A stretch of 64,000 bases of DNA. Origin: Beta vulgaris subsp. vulgaris (Eukaryota > Streptophyta > Magnoliopsida > Caryophyllales > Amaranthaceae). Below, piece by piece: positions 23,342-36,274 of this stretch. Where the stretch lies: assembly GCF_026745355.1 (NCBI RefSeq), contig NC_079203.1:43119492-43183491 (forward strand), given 5' to 3'. How positions within the stretch are numbered: position 1 is the stretch's first letter; each line of letters opens with the position of its first letter. Under the pieces are notes generated by a model. That model made no database searches, was not told the DNA's origin, and was given only the letters and a program-made list of their open reading frames with translations. The position numbers and the translations under genes are program-made.

Positions 23342-26300
23342 ATGGAGATAGCTTTTTTTACAAGAATTAAGTTCATGGAGATAGCTCTGTTAATTTGGAT
23401 GGTCTTGCTTCTACACATAAATTTGCTACATGGATTAAAAGCAACATTGTCACAAGATGAGAAAATCATGGTCAGGAGACGACTTGAACTCATAAACAAG
23501 CCAGCCATCAAGAGTTTTCTGGTATGTATATGGTGGTTGTGTAATATTTTTTTTGTTTTAAAGTAAATTTGGTGCAACCAAATTAACAAGAAAGTATTAC
23601 AAAAGTTCGTAATACTCACACTTTTTTTTAGTGTGACCACAAGTTACAACTTTGTTCTTTACAATCAAGATGTTAGATTTGGAATTAAGCTTACAGGAAC
23701 ATTTGATAAATGGAGGCAAAGGAATTGTTTTTTGTTATATCTTTTTTTTTAGATCAATACAGTTGCAGAGAGATTTACGATCCGTATGGGTACGTGTTAC
23801 TAAATTTTTTAAATCTTGCCGTTTTTGTCCCCGTACATATACCCGAATCTGTCTCTGTGCAACCTAGCTACCACTACTCCTTGCCCACGACCTCCTACAT
23901 TTTTTTTTATCGCATCTTAGTATCTTAGTCCCTTTGTCTTTTCTTACCTGTTACATTTCTTTATTTGCTAATCATACCCCACCAAAAAGTATCAATATTA
24001 CCCATATTTTTGTCATCTTTAAACATATAACTCCCGAACATCCGTTATTTTTCTATAAAGTTTTGGTACCCACCATACCCTTTTCTCCTTTTCTAGCTAA
24101 ATACATGTGTATACAACAATGTAAGAAGTAATTAAAGACAAGAACGTACATTTTAATCTTCATTAGACTTTATTAGTCCTAGTAATTAATCCTTATTGAG
24201 TTGGAGCATTTGAGAGCTAGTACATGATATACCTTGTATTTTACACAATAGACACTTCTCAGAAATTAGCAATAATAATAGTGAGTTACTTCACGATTTT
24301 ACTTGACGGAATTCTTTGATCGTTAAACAGACTAGGTATGGTGACATATTGGATTGCGTGGAGATCAATAAGCAACTAGCATTTGACCATCCATCACTAA
24401 GGAATCACTCTATACAGGTTATTTGTTAATTTTGTTTCAACGTATGATTTTGAATGACATTAATTGTATTAAGATAACTAAATTTTGCAACTTATATGCA
24501 GATGAAGGGTAACTTGAAGATACCCAAGCAAACAAATTCAATTGATCGTTCTTTGAAAATATTGAAGCCTTCACATATTGTACCTAAAAGCATGAGATGT
24601 CCAAGAGGGACCGTTCCTATCAAAAGGATCCAAGAAGAAGATTTAGCAATGGAGAAATTTTCATCAAAAATATCGACTAGCATCTCTTCCAAGTCAATCA
24701 AAACTCAAGATGATCTACCTCCTGGACACCAAGTAAGTATATAATTTGGGAAACATTATTATCACCGAGAGCCCTACCTATAACCCAAGTCAATTCGCAA
24801 GGTTCTTTAAATCCACCGGTAAAATACACATGAAATACATGCAGTGTTATCATTAGAACCATCATACTTGCTGACCATCGGTTAACTAAATGTGTCAACC
24901 AACTGAAGTTAACTTCAATTGTTATATATTGAACAGAAGCAAAAGCCTTGGATTCGGTTGGACGATATATAATAAAATGTCATAGCAAACCCTGTACTAA
25001 AGGACAAGTAATATAATTCCTCCTAGACAATAAAATATGTTGACACGAGGAGGAATATATTTACTAGTTATATCATTTGCAATCGCCAGAATCTCTTGGA
25101 TCAAATACTTTTCATACATAGCATACTAGTTGATTGCCTTGAATTAGAAGTTAGAACAACCTTGTGAATTTCATTGTGCCATTCCTTTCACCGTCAAAAA
25201 TTTAAGGTTATATAAGTTCATATCAATTTAAATAAGTATGATTAAATGATAAGATAAGCTTTACTATGTTCTAATAAGCTACGAAGTTCAATTTAGGTTA
25301 GTTCAACTCAAATAAATTCAAAAAAATTTAAATAAAGAGGTTACATGATATCCTCCTTCAATGAAAATGTTAGATTGTATAGCTCCTTAACTTTACCTCC
25401 ATTTTAAATTACTTTCAATGTTTTGACTTTTGCATCTTTATTTAAATTAATTTTTATTTTTTTACTTCTTAAATAAATTTTAATAGATTGTTGGAGTGAT
25501 CCAGAAGTACAACTTCTATGTATCAATTTTTTTAACATAATTTTTCCAAATAGAAAATCGGAAGTAGCAATGTAAAAATTACGATTTGATAAACATCCTA
25601 AATGAAATGTCTTAATCGCAAGGTGAATTTGAATATAAATACTCACCAATTTATAAGGATAAAACATATCAATGCGTGAACTTATTACATCCGGTACAAT
25701 TTGTATGTTTAAAATGTCGAATCTTTGAATTTTTTACAACTACGTAAGTAAAGATATTAATAGTTAATATTAACGATGGAACCATGAAGAAGCAACCAAC
25801 AAATTAGAAAGAAACAAAGGAAATAATAGAATATGATCAATTTTTTTTCAAGGCAAGGGAGAAGACGCTTTAACGAACCGAAACCTCGTACAGGTCAATC
25901 CGGTCTGGGTTTGCAGGCAAGGCTCCTTGGGAGTAGGGGGAATGGTAAAGGGAAATCCCCACCCCTAAAGTGCCTTTAATGGAGTTTGATCCCACTTGGT
26001 ATAAAATATGATCAAATTGATATACAACATATGTCAAGGAAATATTATAGTACATTATAAGATTTGTATGGTATATATTTCATTGCAGATTGCAACTCTT
26101 GTAGCATTTGCCAACAACGTAGGAGCATCTGGCCTAATAAATGTTTGGAGCCCAGAGGTTACAAATGAACAACTTTCAGATACTTCTGTTTTTGTTGCAA
26201 GTGATGATGGTTTTGTCAGTAACGCTATATCAGCTGGTTGGGCGGTAAATTTTCGCCAACTCATTGTTATTATTTTTTTGGAAAAATCTTAGAAAGATAA

Positions 26301-29300
26301 ATTTTATAGAATTGAATTAGTTTGTCAAATTCTTAATCCATAATTCACTTTGCAGAATTATTTTTCCTTTGTTTTCTCTAACCATTTTGTCTACAATAAA
26401 ACATTTCAGGTAAACCCATATTTATACCAGAACTTGACTCGGTTATTCGGCTATTGGACTGTTAGTATATTTATACTATCTCTTTTTTAATTTTCTCTAA
26501 TACATTAGAAAGTGCATACTATATATATATACTTCCTCCATTTTTTTTAATTATTATATTTTTCTTAAATGATTGTTTATTTTTTATTGCTACATTTTCC
26601 TTTTTTGAGATACTTGGCCCATCATAAAGTAATATTGTTATACTTCTATTCCTTTTCTCTTTTCCACCCAAATTAAAAGTACTACTTTTTCACTTTTTTT
26701 CATTATTTTACATTAAAAAGGTCAAAAAATATCATCCAAAAAGCTTGAAAATAAAGTTGACTAAATTATTGAGCATAAATAATATAGCGATAAAAAAACA
26801 AAAAAAAAACGGAGGGAGTACTCTCTATTTTTTAAATTACGACATTCGACTTTCAACACTCACTAGTGGAAAAATGAAGAAGGGCTGCGCTAAAAAAGGC
26901 ATGTAGGGCTGCGCTTTTTGACAGCAGCCCTTTCAGTAGCAGCCCTTCACTTTTTAAGTAGGGCTGCGCTAGAAAAGCGCAGCCCTTAAGCTAGAAGGGC
27001 TGCGCTAGTTAGGAAAAAGCGCAGCCCTTCTAGCCCAGAAGGGCTGCGCTAGTTAAGAAAAAGCGCAGCCCTTCTGGGCTAAAGGGCTGCGCTTTTTCCT
27101 AACTAGCGCAGCCCTTCCTACCAAAAAAAAAAAAAAAAAAAAATTTTTTTTGTCATTTTTTTACTCATAATCTCACATTTTCTGAAACGAAAATACTAAA
27201 CCCAAAACAATAAAAAGAATGAAACGAAAATGAAAAAAAGGAACAAAAACTAATATACAAAGAGAAGTATACAATAAGTATACAAGAACATTAATCAAAA
27301 CAAAGATGAAAATACAAGAAATTATATAGAAAGAGAAGTATACAAGAACATTAATCAAAATAAACAAAGAGAAGCATACAAGAATAACATTAATCAAAAT
27401 AAACAAAGAGAAGTATACAAGAACATTAATCAAAACAAAGAGAAGTATACAAGAACATTAATCAAAACATATAAACAAAGAGAAGTATACAAGAACATTA
27501 TAGATCTGAAAATACAAGAACTACAACCTAATAATGTTTAAATACATAAAACAAAACCCAAATACATAATTTAAGGAAAAAAAAATTTCGGAAAAACTTA
27601 AAATGGCTATTTGGAGGCTTAAACGAACTCGGATGGCTTAAAAAGCCTAAACATCACACCGTAGCGGTGAGTTTGACTCGTTGGCTCGTTCCGCTTCCGA
27701 AAAGGTATCACAATAGGCAATCGGACTCCGTCGCCATGTTTAGTGCAAATCATTTCAAGGTTTTTGTCGCAAATGTTTATGGGAGATTTTGAGAGAGAAG
27801 AGAGGATGAGAGAGAAGAGAGGATGAGAGAGAAGGAGGAAAGGAATAATGAGGGACGTGAGAGAGGAGAGAGAATGAGAGATAATATATTTGACGAATCC
27901 CCGCTCAATATTTCAAAGCCCGCGATTCCGAAATTTCAAAATTTTTCAAGAAGGGCTGCGCTTTTTTAAAAAAGCGCAGCCCTACTAAGCAGAAGGGCTG
28001 CGCTTTTTAAAAAAGTGCAGCCCTTCACTTAGTAGGGCTGCGCTTTTTTAAAAGCGCAGCCCTTCTTACCTACAGAAGGGCTGCGCTTATTTAAAAAAGC
28101 GCAGCCCTACTAGTGAAGGGCTGCGCTTTTTTAAATAAGCGCAGCCCTTCTGCTTAGTAGGGCTGCGCTTTTTTAAATAAGCGCAACCCTTCACTAGTAG
28201 GGCTGCGCTTTTACGAAAAGCGCAGCCCTTCCTGCGCAGCCCTTTATGTTTTTTCCCCTAGTGACTAATTATATTTCATATATTAATCCTATATGTTTTC
28301 TTTTTACTCGTTCTTCATTTTATTTTTTTAATATGTAAGGTTCTTGGACTTGTATCCATTTTTTAAATTGTCAACATTTTATATTACTCATGGTTAGTTA
28401 AAGATATTATTGGATTAAAAATGTATGGTGACCAAAGCACAAGTCAAATGGAACTAAAACAAAAAGAGTGTATATATTGCACCTTAATAATCCCCAAATC
28501 ACTACATCTGTTCGCAAACACTGCAGAGAGACAGTGGGAAGAGCACAGGCTGTTTCAATACAATATGTCCTGGATTTGTACAAGTTAGTCAAAAAATTGC
28601 TCTTGGCGCAACTATACAACCCATATCTACCTATTGGGGCGCTCAATATTTTATATCAATTACCATTCAACAGGTACTTAGATTCTAACTATATACTTTG
28701 TCTATTTTTTAATAATTACAACATTTTTTATTTAGCAAGTTTTTTATTTGTAACTTTGACATTTTAGCAATATATTATCAATTTCTCTATTCTAGCACAT
28801 GAGGAACCTTTTTTTTTTTTACTCATCTCATTGATCGTTATACACATTTTAACATTGCGAATATTAGAAATACTGGATGAAGTATTTTACTTGCATGTAC
28901 TACCTCCGTTTTCTAAAAATCTCCCTTGTTACTGTTCTTACAGATACCAAGGAGAATCCATTTGTATGGGGTGTGGGGTGGGTAAAGTAGGATAGAGAAA
29001 GGGGTTAAGATAAATAAACAAATAAAAAGGAGTTAAAGTAGGAGAGATAAATGGAGTAAACTTGAATTAATAACATAATGGTGGACCATATGATAGGGAC
29101 ATTAGAGGGTAAAAAAGGGGAAAAAATTCTAAATAAAGAATAAAGTAAAAGAGAGAAGATCTTTTGAAAACGCACTTAAACAGAAAGAGGGAAGATCTTT
29201 TAGAAAACGGAAGAAATACTTCGGAATCCCTCATAAATTAATTCCTTGCATAATGTTACTAGCAGTCTAGCACCCTCCTTTGCATACACCTGCAGGCTTC

Positions 29301-30067
29301 AGCACAAACCAATACACCATGCTTGAGGATTTTGGGGTCATGTTGCGTGCCTGTGTAGGCGTGTTGGATAAAATTTTAAATATAAAATTTCCAAATTAGC
29401 ATTTTGGTTGCTCTTAATTCATTTTTTTAGAGGGCCATTAGAGCAAATAATGAGCAATGGCTCAACGCATTACTTATTCATTTTCTAGTTGCAACATCTT
29501 TCTATTGTAAATTTTTTTCACATATATTTTTAAGAATTAATGCTAGTATGTAGGAGGTTGTTGGATCTTTCTTGATATATGAAGTGCATACTTTTGGAAT
29601 ATATAAAGACTTTTTATAATTTTTTACAAATAGATAATTGAACATATTAATGTGAAAAACTCTATTCTCCCTTAATGTTGTAATATTATTGATATTTGAT
29701 ACAGGACCAAAATACAAAGAATTGGTGGCTTTTGTATGGAAACGAGCAAGTAGGATATTGGCCAAAGGAGTTGTTTGGTACCTTATCCAACGGTGCCACA
29801 AGAGCTGGTTGGGGAGGAGAAATTTCGAGCCCATCAACGGAGGCGACTCCAGGGATGGGAAGTAGTCACTTCCCAGAAGAAGGATATTCGAAAGCTTGCA
29901 TTATATGTAAACTAAAATTGGTAGGTCAAGAAAATTTTCCTAATGGAACAGACCTCAAATTGGCTCAAAGCAAACCTGATTGTTACAAAGCTATGTATGG
30001 TGGCGATGTTGGAGGTGACTTTGGACATCATATGTTTGTTGGTGGACCCCCAAATTGTAAGTTTTGA
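23342..30067 (+). CDS. Neprosin-domain protein (DUF239 / glutamic peptidase G3 family)
   Basis: Seven exons in one frame, 23342-23521, 24331-24417, 24502-24732, 26089-26244, 26410-26460, 28527-28673 and 29705-30067, encode 404 aa, a normal family length. Residues 12-33 form a hydrophobic signal peptide. MEIA is repeated at residues 1 and 12, so the second ATG (23375) may be the real start. The activation-peptide domain follows ([31 protein letters not shown]), then the neprosin domain ([57 protein letters not shown] near the C terminus). All exons are in phase 0. Family members are secreted; the founding member is a proline-cleaving protease of pitcher fluid, but most plant paralogs are uncharacterised. 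Catalytic glutamates can only be proposed, the WGGE glutamate being one candidate. Intron 3 carries a SINE, intron 5 a Stowaway and a CACTA element, intron 6 a Stowaway. The splice sites remain intact. Confidence 0.88.
25841..26004 (-). mobile_element. SINE-like insertion in neprosin intron 3
   Basis: Poly-T at 25841-25848 (poly-A tail on the minus strand), with AATATGATCAA on both sides (25830-25840, 26005-26015). On the minus strand GGGATCAAACTCC near the 5' end resembles a pol III B box. No A box is seen, so it is probably 5'-truncated. Confidence 0.55.
26532..26818. mobile_element. Stowaway MITE in neprosin intron 5
   Basis: CTTCCTCCATTTTTTTT start and inverted CTCCCTCCGTTTTTTTTT end, with TA on both sides. 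Confidence 0.75.
26861..28263. mobile_element. Non-autonomous CACTA element in neprosin intron 5
   Basis: It begins CACTAGTGGAAAAA and ends TTTTTTCCCCTAGTG, with ACT duplicated on both sides (26858-26860, 28264-28266), the 3-bp duplication of CACTA transposons. The first 260 and last 310 bp are packed with AAGGGCTGCGCTTTTT and its complement, about two dozen GGGCTGCGC cores, many paired head to head. These are expected to be transposase-binding subterminal repeats. No transposase frame remains. It is 1403 bp. Confidence 0.9.
27240..27500 (+). repeat. Tandem repeat in the CACTA core
   Basis: Units of AGAGAAGTATACAAGAACAT followed by TAATCAAAA(C/T)A repeat about six times with small gaps. Confidence 0.8.
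28903..29216. mobile_element. Stowaway MITE in neprosin intron 6
   Basis: CCTCCGTTTTCTAAAAATCT start and inverted TTCCGTTTTCTAAAAGATC end, TA on both sides. Same family as the copies at 57535 and 60537. Confidence 0.8.
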
Positions 30068-31160
30068 GTTGAAAGTTTGAATTTTGAAACTTTGTCTTTT
30101 TTCAACGGTCCAAACCATGAGGGTGTAGTCTTTGTCATACAATAACTATCCATTTCTTCTTTGAGAAGATGAAGAGAGCAAATTTATGGTTTTTGTTCAG
30201 AAAAGTTCATGCAAATTAGACCAAAATCAGAAGTTAACCAAAAACAACTATCCCACTATCCCTCTATTATTATTAAATTACAACTAGGCCCTATGGCAAT
30301 TGGATTCGTAAAATATTCCTGATATCTAGTTGCACGAAGTGAAAGTGAAACAGATATGATGTCCACTCCATCTGATGTAGCTGTGTCAAATGCTGCTAAG
30401 GTATCGGCAAAGTTACAACTATTGGACCAACATGACTTATACACAGCGATCCTAGACGATGGTGCACAACAAGAATGTTAGGGTTTAACGTCCGACAAAA
30501 TCGGACGGTAAAAATGCGGAGTCGGACGCTAAACAAATTAGCGTCCGATAACGGACGCTAAACAGCTGATGCAAAACACCTGGTCGCTAATGGCTAGCTT
30601 AGCGTCCGATAAACGGACGCTAAAATATAGCGACCGCTTTTCGACATTTAACGTCCGATTTGGTGACTGACGCCAACTAGCGTCCGTTTGTAGAGGCGGA
30701 TGGTATTTAGCGTCCGTTTTTAGCGGCGGACGCTAGTTAGCGTCGGCTATGGCGGACGCAAATTACCGTCCGATGCCACAGACGGACGCTAGTTGGCGTC
30801 GGATAATCGGACGCTAGTTGTCCAGACAGTCGCTAATTCCTCGCCCTTTTCTGTAGGTCCAATGACATTTAGCGGACGTTAATCTCCAATGGCGGACGCT
30901 AATTCCTTTTTTTTTTTTTTTTTAATAATTGTAATTTAATAGTTTTTAACCTGTTTCGTTTTCCAATCAAATATATACTCAAGCTGTCCGCTAATGCGCC
31001 AAATTTTGCACTAATGACCTGTTTGCATTAAATATAAATTCATAAATACACTAATATAAATTCATACATACATAAAAATAAGTTAACGGTTTTAACTAAA
31101 TTATATGTTTTCACGTTCCGAAATATAAACAAGATAGATAGTGCAAGCTAATGTAGGATC

Positions 31161-31601
31161 CTAAGTCGCACACGCATCACCACCGCCGGTGGGGGGGTCT
31201 CGAGGCCCGGGAGGGGGGAATGAACCACCACACTGGCTCATCATCTGGCTGTATGTCTCCATAGTGGCCCTCATCTGCGTCAGGTACTCATCATACACCC
31301 TGCGATCCTCCTCTCTCTCCTTTTGCCTGGCGATGCGTTCCTCTTCTATCACCTTCTGCATCCGCTCACGTTCTCTTTGCATCTCGGCTCTCTCTTCCTC
31401 AAACTTCGCAGACAACTGAGAATACATGGAAGGAGTGCAACTGGAGGATGAACTACCTCCTCCCCTCGAAGACCTCTCAAAATAGAGGTCTGCACTCGTC
31501 CCCAAACCAGGAACCCACCCTTTCTTTCTGCCACCAACAGTCTCAAAGCATTTAGTCATGTTGCGAATGACTCCATTGTCTTCAAACCTGATAAAAAGCA
31601 A
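31161..31601 (-). pseudogene. CACTA accessory protein (TNPA/Ptta-like), C-terminal part
   Basis: An open frame of 146 codons. KCFETVGGRKKGWVPGLGTS is followed by a serine-rich linker and a strongly charged coiled coil (KFEEERAEMQRERERMQKVI onward), then a P/G-rich tail. This matches the C-terminal part of plant En/Spm Ptta-type proteins, which bind the subterminal repeats. An upstream exon would be needed for the DNA-binding part and is not seen in complete form; 31670-31820 may hold a preceding exon (RDGGSEPQPERDGE-type residues). Confidence 0.65.
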
Positions 31602-32087
31602 TTAAAACCAAGTGAATAACACCAATAAAATCTATTAAAAGTAATAAAGTATTACGCTCATAATATAACTTACCAAAGTCCATTGGGATCCAACTCCTTT
31701 TTGTTGTCACCTACCCCAGCCCCATGATTATCCTCGTCCCTCTCCAACTCGCCATCACGCTCAGGCTGAGGCTCACTACCCCCATCACGAGGACCACCTC
31801 CGGATCCGGTACCTGATGACATCTGCAAAAGCTTGAAAGTAATCACATATTATAATCAATAAACTATGAAATTAATCATAAACATATTATAAAACCGTAG
31901 TACAAAATATTGAAAATCACATAATTAATCAATTTGGAAAAAGCTTCAAATTAAAAACATATTAAATGACTAAAACACATATAATAAAATAAATAATATG
32001 TCTTACACATAGAGGTCTGCACTAGCGATAAAATGACAAACATATTGTCTTACAACAAAAGCAAACTACATAAGGTAACAAAATACA

Positions 32088-33407
32088 CTAAACGTCATCA
32101 AACAAATCATCCTCGTCATCATCCTCGTCACTCAAATCACCAGCCTCGTCGCTGCTTTCATAATCACTTGGTTCTCCTTGTTCATTCGGCGCCTCAAATT
32201 CCATGATCTCATCATTATTGTTGTCGTCACCAGCATCATAATCTGGTATCTCATCGGGAGCACAAAGAACTGCAGCGGTATCAACTCTTTCCTCCTGGAG
32301 AACATCCAAATCAACCGGGGCATCAACTTCGGACCTTGCCTTCGTTTTAAACACAGCCCACCATTGCAGTTTATCCCTCCTAAGACTGGGATACGGCGCG
32401 TAGTATACTTGGCTAACTTGGTACGACAATACAAACGGATCATATTTTGGGTATTTCTTGGTGTGATTGACTTCCACAAGTTTGTATTGTTCATGAATGT
32501 TCATACCCTTGTCCGAGTCCATCCAATTGCACTTGAACAAAATTGTCTTATAAACAGCCAAATTACCATGGTACACCAGTTCAATAACCTCAGAGATATT
32601 CTTAGTTGCAAACAACCTCTGCAACCTCGGTGTGATTGGAAAGTACATTAACACTTTTGCAGGAATAAGTTTGCCCTTAGAAGTTTTCTTGTACCGATCA
32701 CTACCGCATACACTACATTTATCTAAGTGAGCATCGTCCTTCCAAAACAACATACAACCTTTAGGACATGCATGTATCCTCTCATGAGGAAGCTCCAAAC
32801 CCTTTAGAACTTTCTTTGTGTCGTAGAAAGTTCTTCCCATGTTGTTGTTCTGGGGTATCACCTCATTCAATAGATTAAGAAAACCATCAACACACCTGTG
32901 TGGTAGGTTATACTCACACTTTAAACTTATGATTCTAGAAGCCATCTCCAGCACGGACATCTTGCTCCCTTCATACAAGGGATTCTCGGCCGCCTTAAGA
33001 AGGTCAAAAAACTTCTTTGCTTCACCATTTGGTTCTTCTTCAACTGAGTTTGAACCGGCAAGCATGGCATGATCTTCAGTATTCCCTAAAGCATCCACAA
33101 CCATATCCACATATGGATTTGACTAAGCAGAAGATGAGGAGGACCCCGTAGCACGTTCACCATGACATAACCACTCAAAGTAATTCGGTTTAAAACCCTT
33201 ACTGTACAAATGTACTTTGACCGTGTCCACATCCAAATAACGCAAGTTATTACACCTCATGCATGGACATTTTATCTTATCACCGTCATTTAAATGAGGA
33301 TGTTGTAAACAAAACTCAATGAACTTATCAACTCCTTTCACATACTCAGTTCTAAGGGCACGCCCATCAAGTCTTTCATACATCCAGCTACGTTCCTTCC
33401 TTTTCAT
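32088..33407 (-). pseudogene. CACTA TNP2-type transposase, internally deleted, one stop codon
   Basis: One minus-strand frame from 33407 to 32088 is broken only by a TAG at 33123-33125. Before the stop lies a transposase-associated domain (RSWMYERLDGRALRTEYVKG, CPCMRCNN, WLCHGE). After it comes the N-terminal part of the TNP2 transposase (GRTFYDTKKVLKGLELPHER, CPKGCMLFWKD, CSVCGSDRYK). After FATKNISEVIELVYHG the frame jumps directly into a DUF4216-like C-terminal domain (LFKCNWMDSDKG, YDPFVLSYQVSQVYYAPYPS). The catalytic core, normally several hundred residues, is deleted. An acidic tail ends the frame. It cannot supply transposase activity. Confidence 0.85.
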
Positions 33408-34740
33408 AATTTAAAACTCTACATACAACTAGCAAGTATCAATTCACTATATTCACTACTTGTTAATGGAAGTACATAAGATATGTAGTGGACAAATAGT
33501 AGATAATTTATGAATAATTAAGAATTACTAAACAAATCCAAAAGATTAACAACACTATATAATAATAAATTCACAAATATATAGTGCACATATACTAAAT
33601 ATACACTAAGTTTATTATACTAAACAATCAATTCAATTCGATACAACTAAATATAAGTGTAATAAATTAATCACTCAATTTATCTAAAGCATGTAACATT
33701 AATAACATTACTTCACTAATTATTATGAATAAATTAAACAAGTTGATGAACAACACCAATACTAAACATGTTCTTTTATCAACAACACTTAACATATTCA
33801 ATTATCAACAACAACACTTAACATATTTAATTATCAACAACAACAACACTTAACATGTTCAATTATCAACAACAAATTCAATAAACAACAACAACAATAC
33901 AATTAAAAAAACAACAAATTCACTAAACAACAACAATACAAATTAAAACAACAACAAATTCATTAACAACAACAACTAACAATTAAAAACAACAACAATC
34001 ATCACACACAACAACAACAACTATCAACAACAACTATGAACAACAACTATACATCAAAAATACCAAAAACCCTAATTAACAACAAGAAATTCAAGCGAAA
34101 AATCAACAAAATTAAAGTATAAATCCATAACTTAAACAACTGTAGAAGGGAGAGAAAAGGAGGCGGCGGCTCGGCGGCGGCAAATCAGCCCTAGAAGAGA
34201 GAGCTGCGGCGCCACGTGAAGAGAGAGCCACGCGAAGAGAGAGAGAGAAATCACCGGCAGAGGTACGACTGTCCGGCGGCAAAGTCGCGAGTCGCCGGCG
34301 AAGAGAGAGAGAAAGCAGTGGCCGGAAAATGAAAGAGAGAGAGAAAGCAGTTTTCGTAGATGTGAAAAGTGCGGTCGAAAATTTCTGGGGAGGGGTCGAT
34401 GAGTGTTTGGTATATCCGCCCAAATAGCGTCCGCCTATGGACTTTACCGTCCGCCGGACGGACGCTATTTTGCGTCTGGCATAAAATCAGACGCTGACTG
34501 GCCGTGGCGGACGCTATTTTGCGTCTGCAGAAAAATCGGACGCTAGATCGGACGCTATTTACCGTCTAACTGTATTTCGGACGCTATTTTCGCGGATATC
34601 ATCTGTTTTGTTAGACGGACGCGAAGGTCAGACGCTAAAGATGCGGATTCTTGTTGTGGTGCTCCGCCTCGAGCATACCCTTGGCCTAGGCCTAGGAAGC
34701 TTGTTTCTAATACTCCACCAGCAATTATGGAGGCACAATG

Positions 34741-35361
34741 TGTAGGAAACTATAAGTACTATAAGCGGAATTTCATGAATCTAATTCATAAGCACTTAAA
34801 TCAGGATCACATGCATATACAATTAAGGATCACATATTATAAGTTTAAAATTAACCTTTGTAGCGTGAATTCCACAAAGCTTGAATAACCGGATAAAGAA
34901 CCTCAGATGCGATTCCTCTACTTGGTCCACCAACCGGATCAACACTCCACCAATGCTAGTTGGAAAGGAAGAAAACTTCTTCTACGTTTATGGAGTATTA
35001 CGCGACTTTTGAGAGATAGAATAGGAGAGAGAAAATAAAATGATATAAAACTCATATATTTTCTTTTCTGCCTAACCCAATATATAAAAGTATTTAGGTC
35101 GGAATTTGCTCTCCTTTTCCCTTCTTTTGGCCGGCTAGGGTCCTCTCTTGGGCTCTAGGCTTCTTTTGTTGATCCAAGTTTAATGTGTGACCTTGTAGGA
35201 TCCATTACATTGGGCTTCGGGTTTATTATTTACTAATCCGAAGTTCTATAGCTTTCTCTAGCAAGACGTATAGACGACCCAATATAACGAATTTATTATC
35301 TCTATAATACGATCCATTATATATTAGTAATTGCATTTAAGTCGAGGACATAAATCCTTCA
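34741..35361 (-). repeat. 3' LTR of the decayed Copia element
   Basis: A 621-bp segment with TG...CA ends on the minus strand, directly after the polypurine tract. No partner LTR is in the window. Confidence 0.65.
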
Positions 35362-36274
35362 ATCTCCCACTTGTCCGAGACGAGTGTGCAATGTTTTTAT
35401 TCCTCAAGTCTCTTAATGTCTTAATTTGATAGTATGATCATATTTCTATATCATCCATACTAGCTTTAAATTATTTTTAAATCCGAGTTCAAATTGTCAA
35501 CAAATGATCATCGAATGATCCATTTGAGCACGGCCATGCATTTTCAATTTTTCACTCTTCAAGGGGCCAAGACACCTATCCTATCATATAGGAGGACCTT
35601 TTCAATCTTGTAGTAACCAATACTCCCACTCAACTTTTAGCACAACCTGAATGCTGCCTTTATAGTCCCCTTTTACGGCATGACGTTTGACAGTATCAAA
35701 GTTTCCAATCATTGGGCTAAGTAATGTTCCACTCATGTCTCAGGAATCTACTAATATAATTTCGAAGTTACAAAACTTCTAAGTAGGTCTAGTTCGACTA
35801 TGTATCAAGATTGATTAAACATCTCTATGTTTCCATAGCCCATGAAACGACGCTATCAACCAATCTTATATGCTAATCCCTTTAATAAGTCATTTATGTC
35901 CAGTTTAATGACTTAGATTAGGAACTTTAATATTCTATGAATTCTGTTCACTTATGGTGTTTCATTCATCAAATCACATATTTGACAAAACCATAGAATT
36001 CAAGATATATTTTGGACATTTATTTAATACCAAACCAAAATTAAATAAGACAAAATTTATTATCATAAACATAAATAGCAAAACCATGTCTTTACATTGT
36101 AATAAGTTTCTCTAAACCTAGTACAATCTAAAGCCACTCTAACATTTGCTTCAAGCCTATAGCCCTAGCGTGACACTCATGCTTGGGTTGAGGTAATGGT
36201 TTAATTAGCGGATCAGCCACGTTCTCATCCGTATGAACTTTGCTTTGAGCTCTTCCAGCTCACTACTACTCCAT

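Larger units (their letters stand above)
30465..34658 (-). mobile_element. Defective CACTA (En/Spm) transposon
   Basis: It starts CACAACAAGAAT and ends ATTCTTGTTGTG, with GTG on both sides (30462-30464, 34659-34661). About 400 bp at the left and 230 bp at the right are filled with AGCGTCCG/CGGACGCTA motifs in both orientations, the subterminal repeats. On the minus strand it carries remains of TNP2-type and TNPA-type genes. The 4.2-kb size and the missing catalytic core show it is a deletion derivative. Confidence 0.92.
30285..34735 (-). pseudogene. Subtilase exon fragment split by a CACTA element
   Basis: On the minus strand 34740-34662 and 30464-30285 join across the CACTA insertion into one frame. 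It covers the region after the catalytic histidine of a cucumisin-like subtilase (CAS..AGG, LGLGQGYARGGAPSSRIAVYK, SCWS, AFDTATSDGVDIISVSLS, EYFTNPIAIG). It matches exon 4 of the larger subtilase at 54174-54687 closely, so it is a duplicated fragment and not part of that gene. The left end stops within the exon and the right end is cut by a Copia LTR at 34741. Only about 90 codons survive and no catalytic residue is retained, so it is not functional. Confidence 0.85.

Noticed and set aside
26884..28240. Regular GC-rich repeats that could suggest a CRISPR-like array
   Set aside because: Repeats occur in both orientations without unique equal-length spacers, inside CACTA termini in a plant intron.
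30285..30464. Joining this subtilase piece to the large gene at 41.6-61.0 kb as one gene
   Set aside because: It duplicates exon 4 of that gene and lies beyond its last exon and stop codon.
34112..34423. Ser/Arg-rich 103-codon minus-strand frame
   Set aside because: It lies in the CACTA 5' region with GAGA-type low complexity; at most untranslated leader of the transposase gene.
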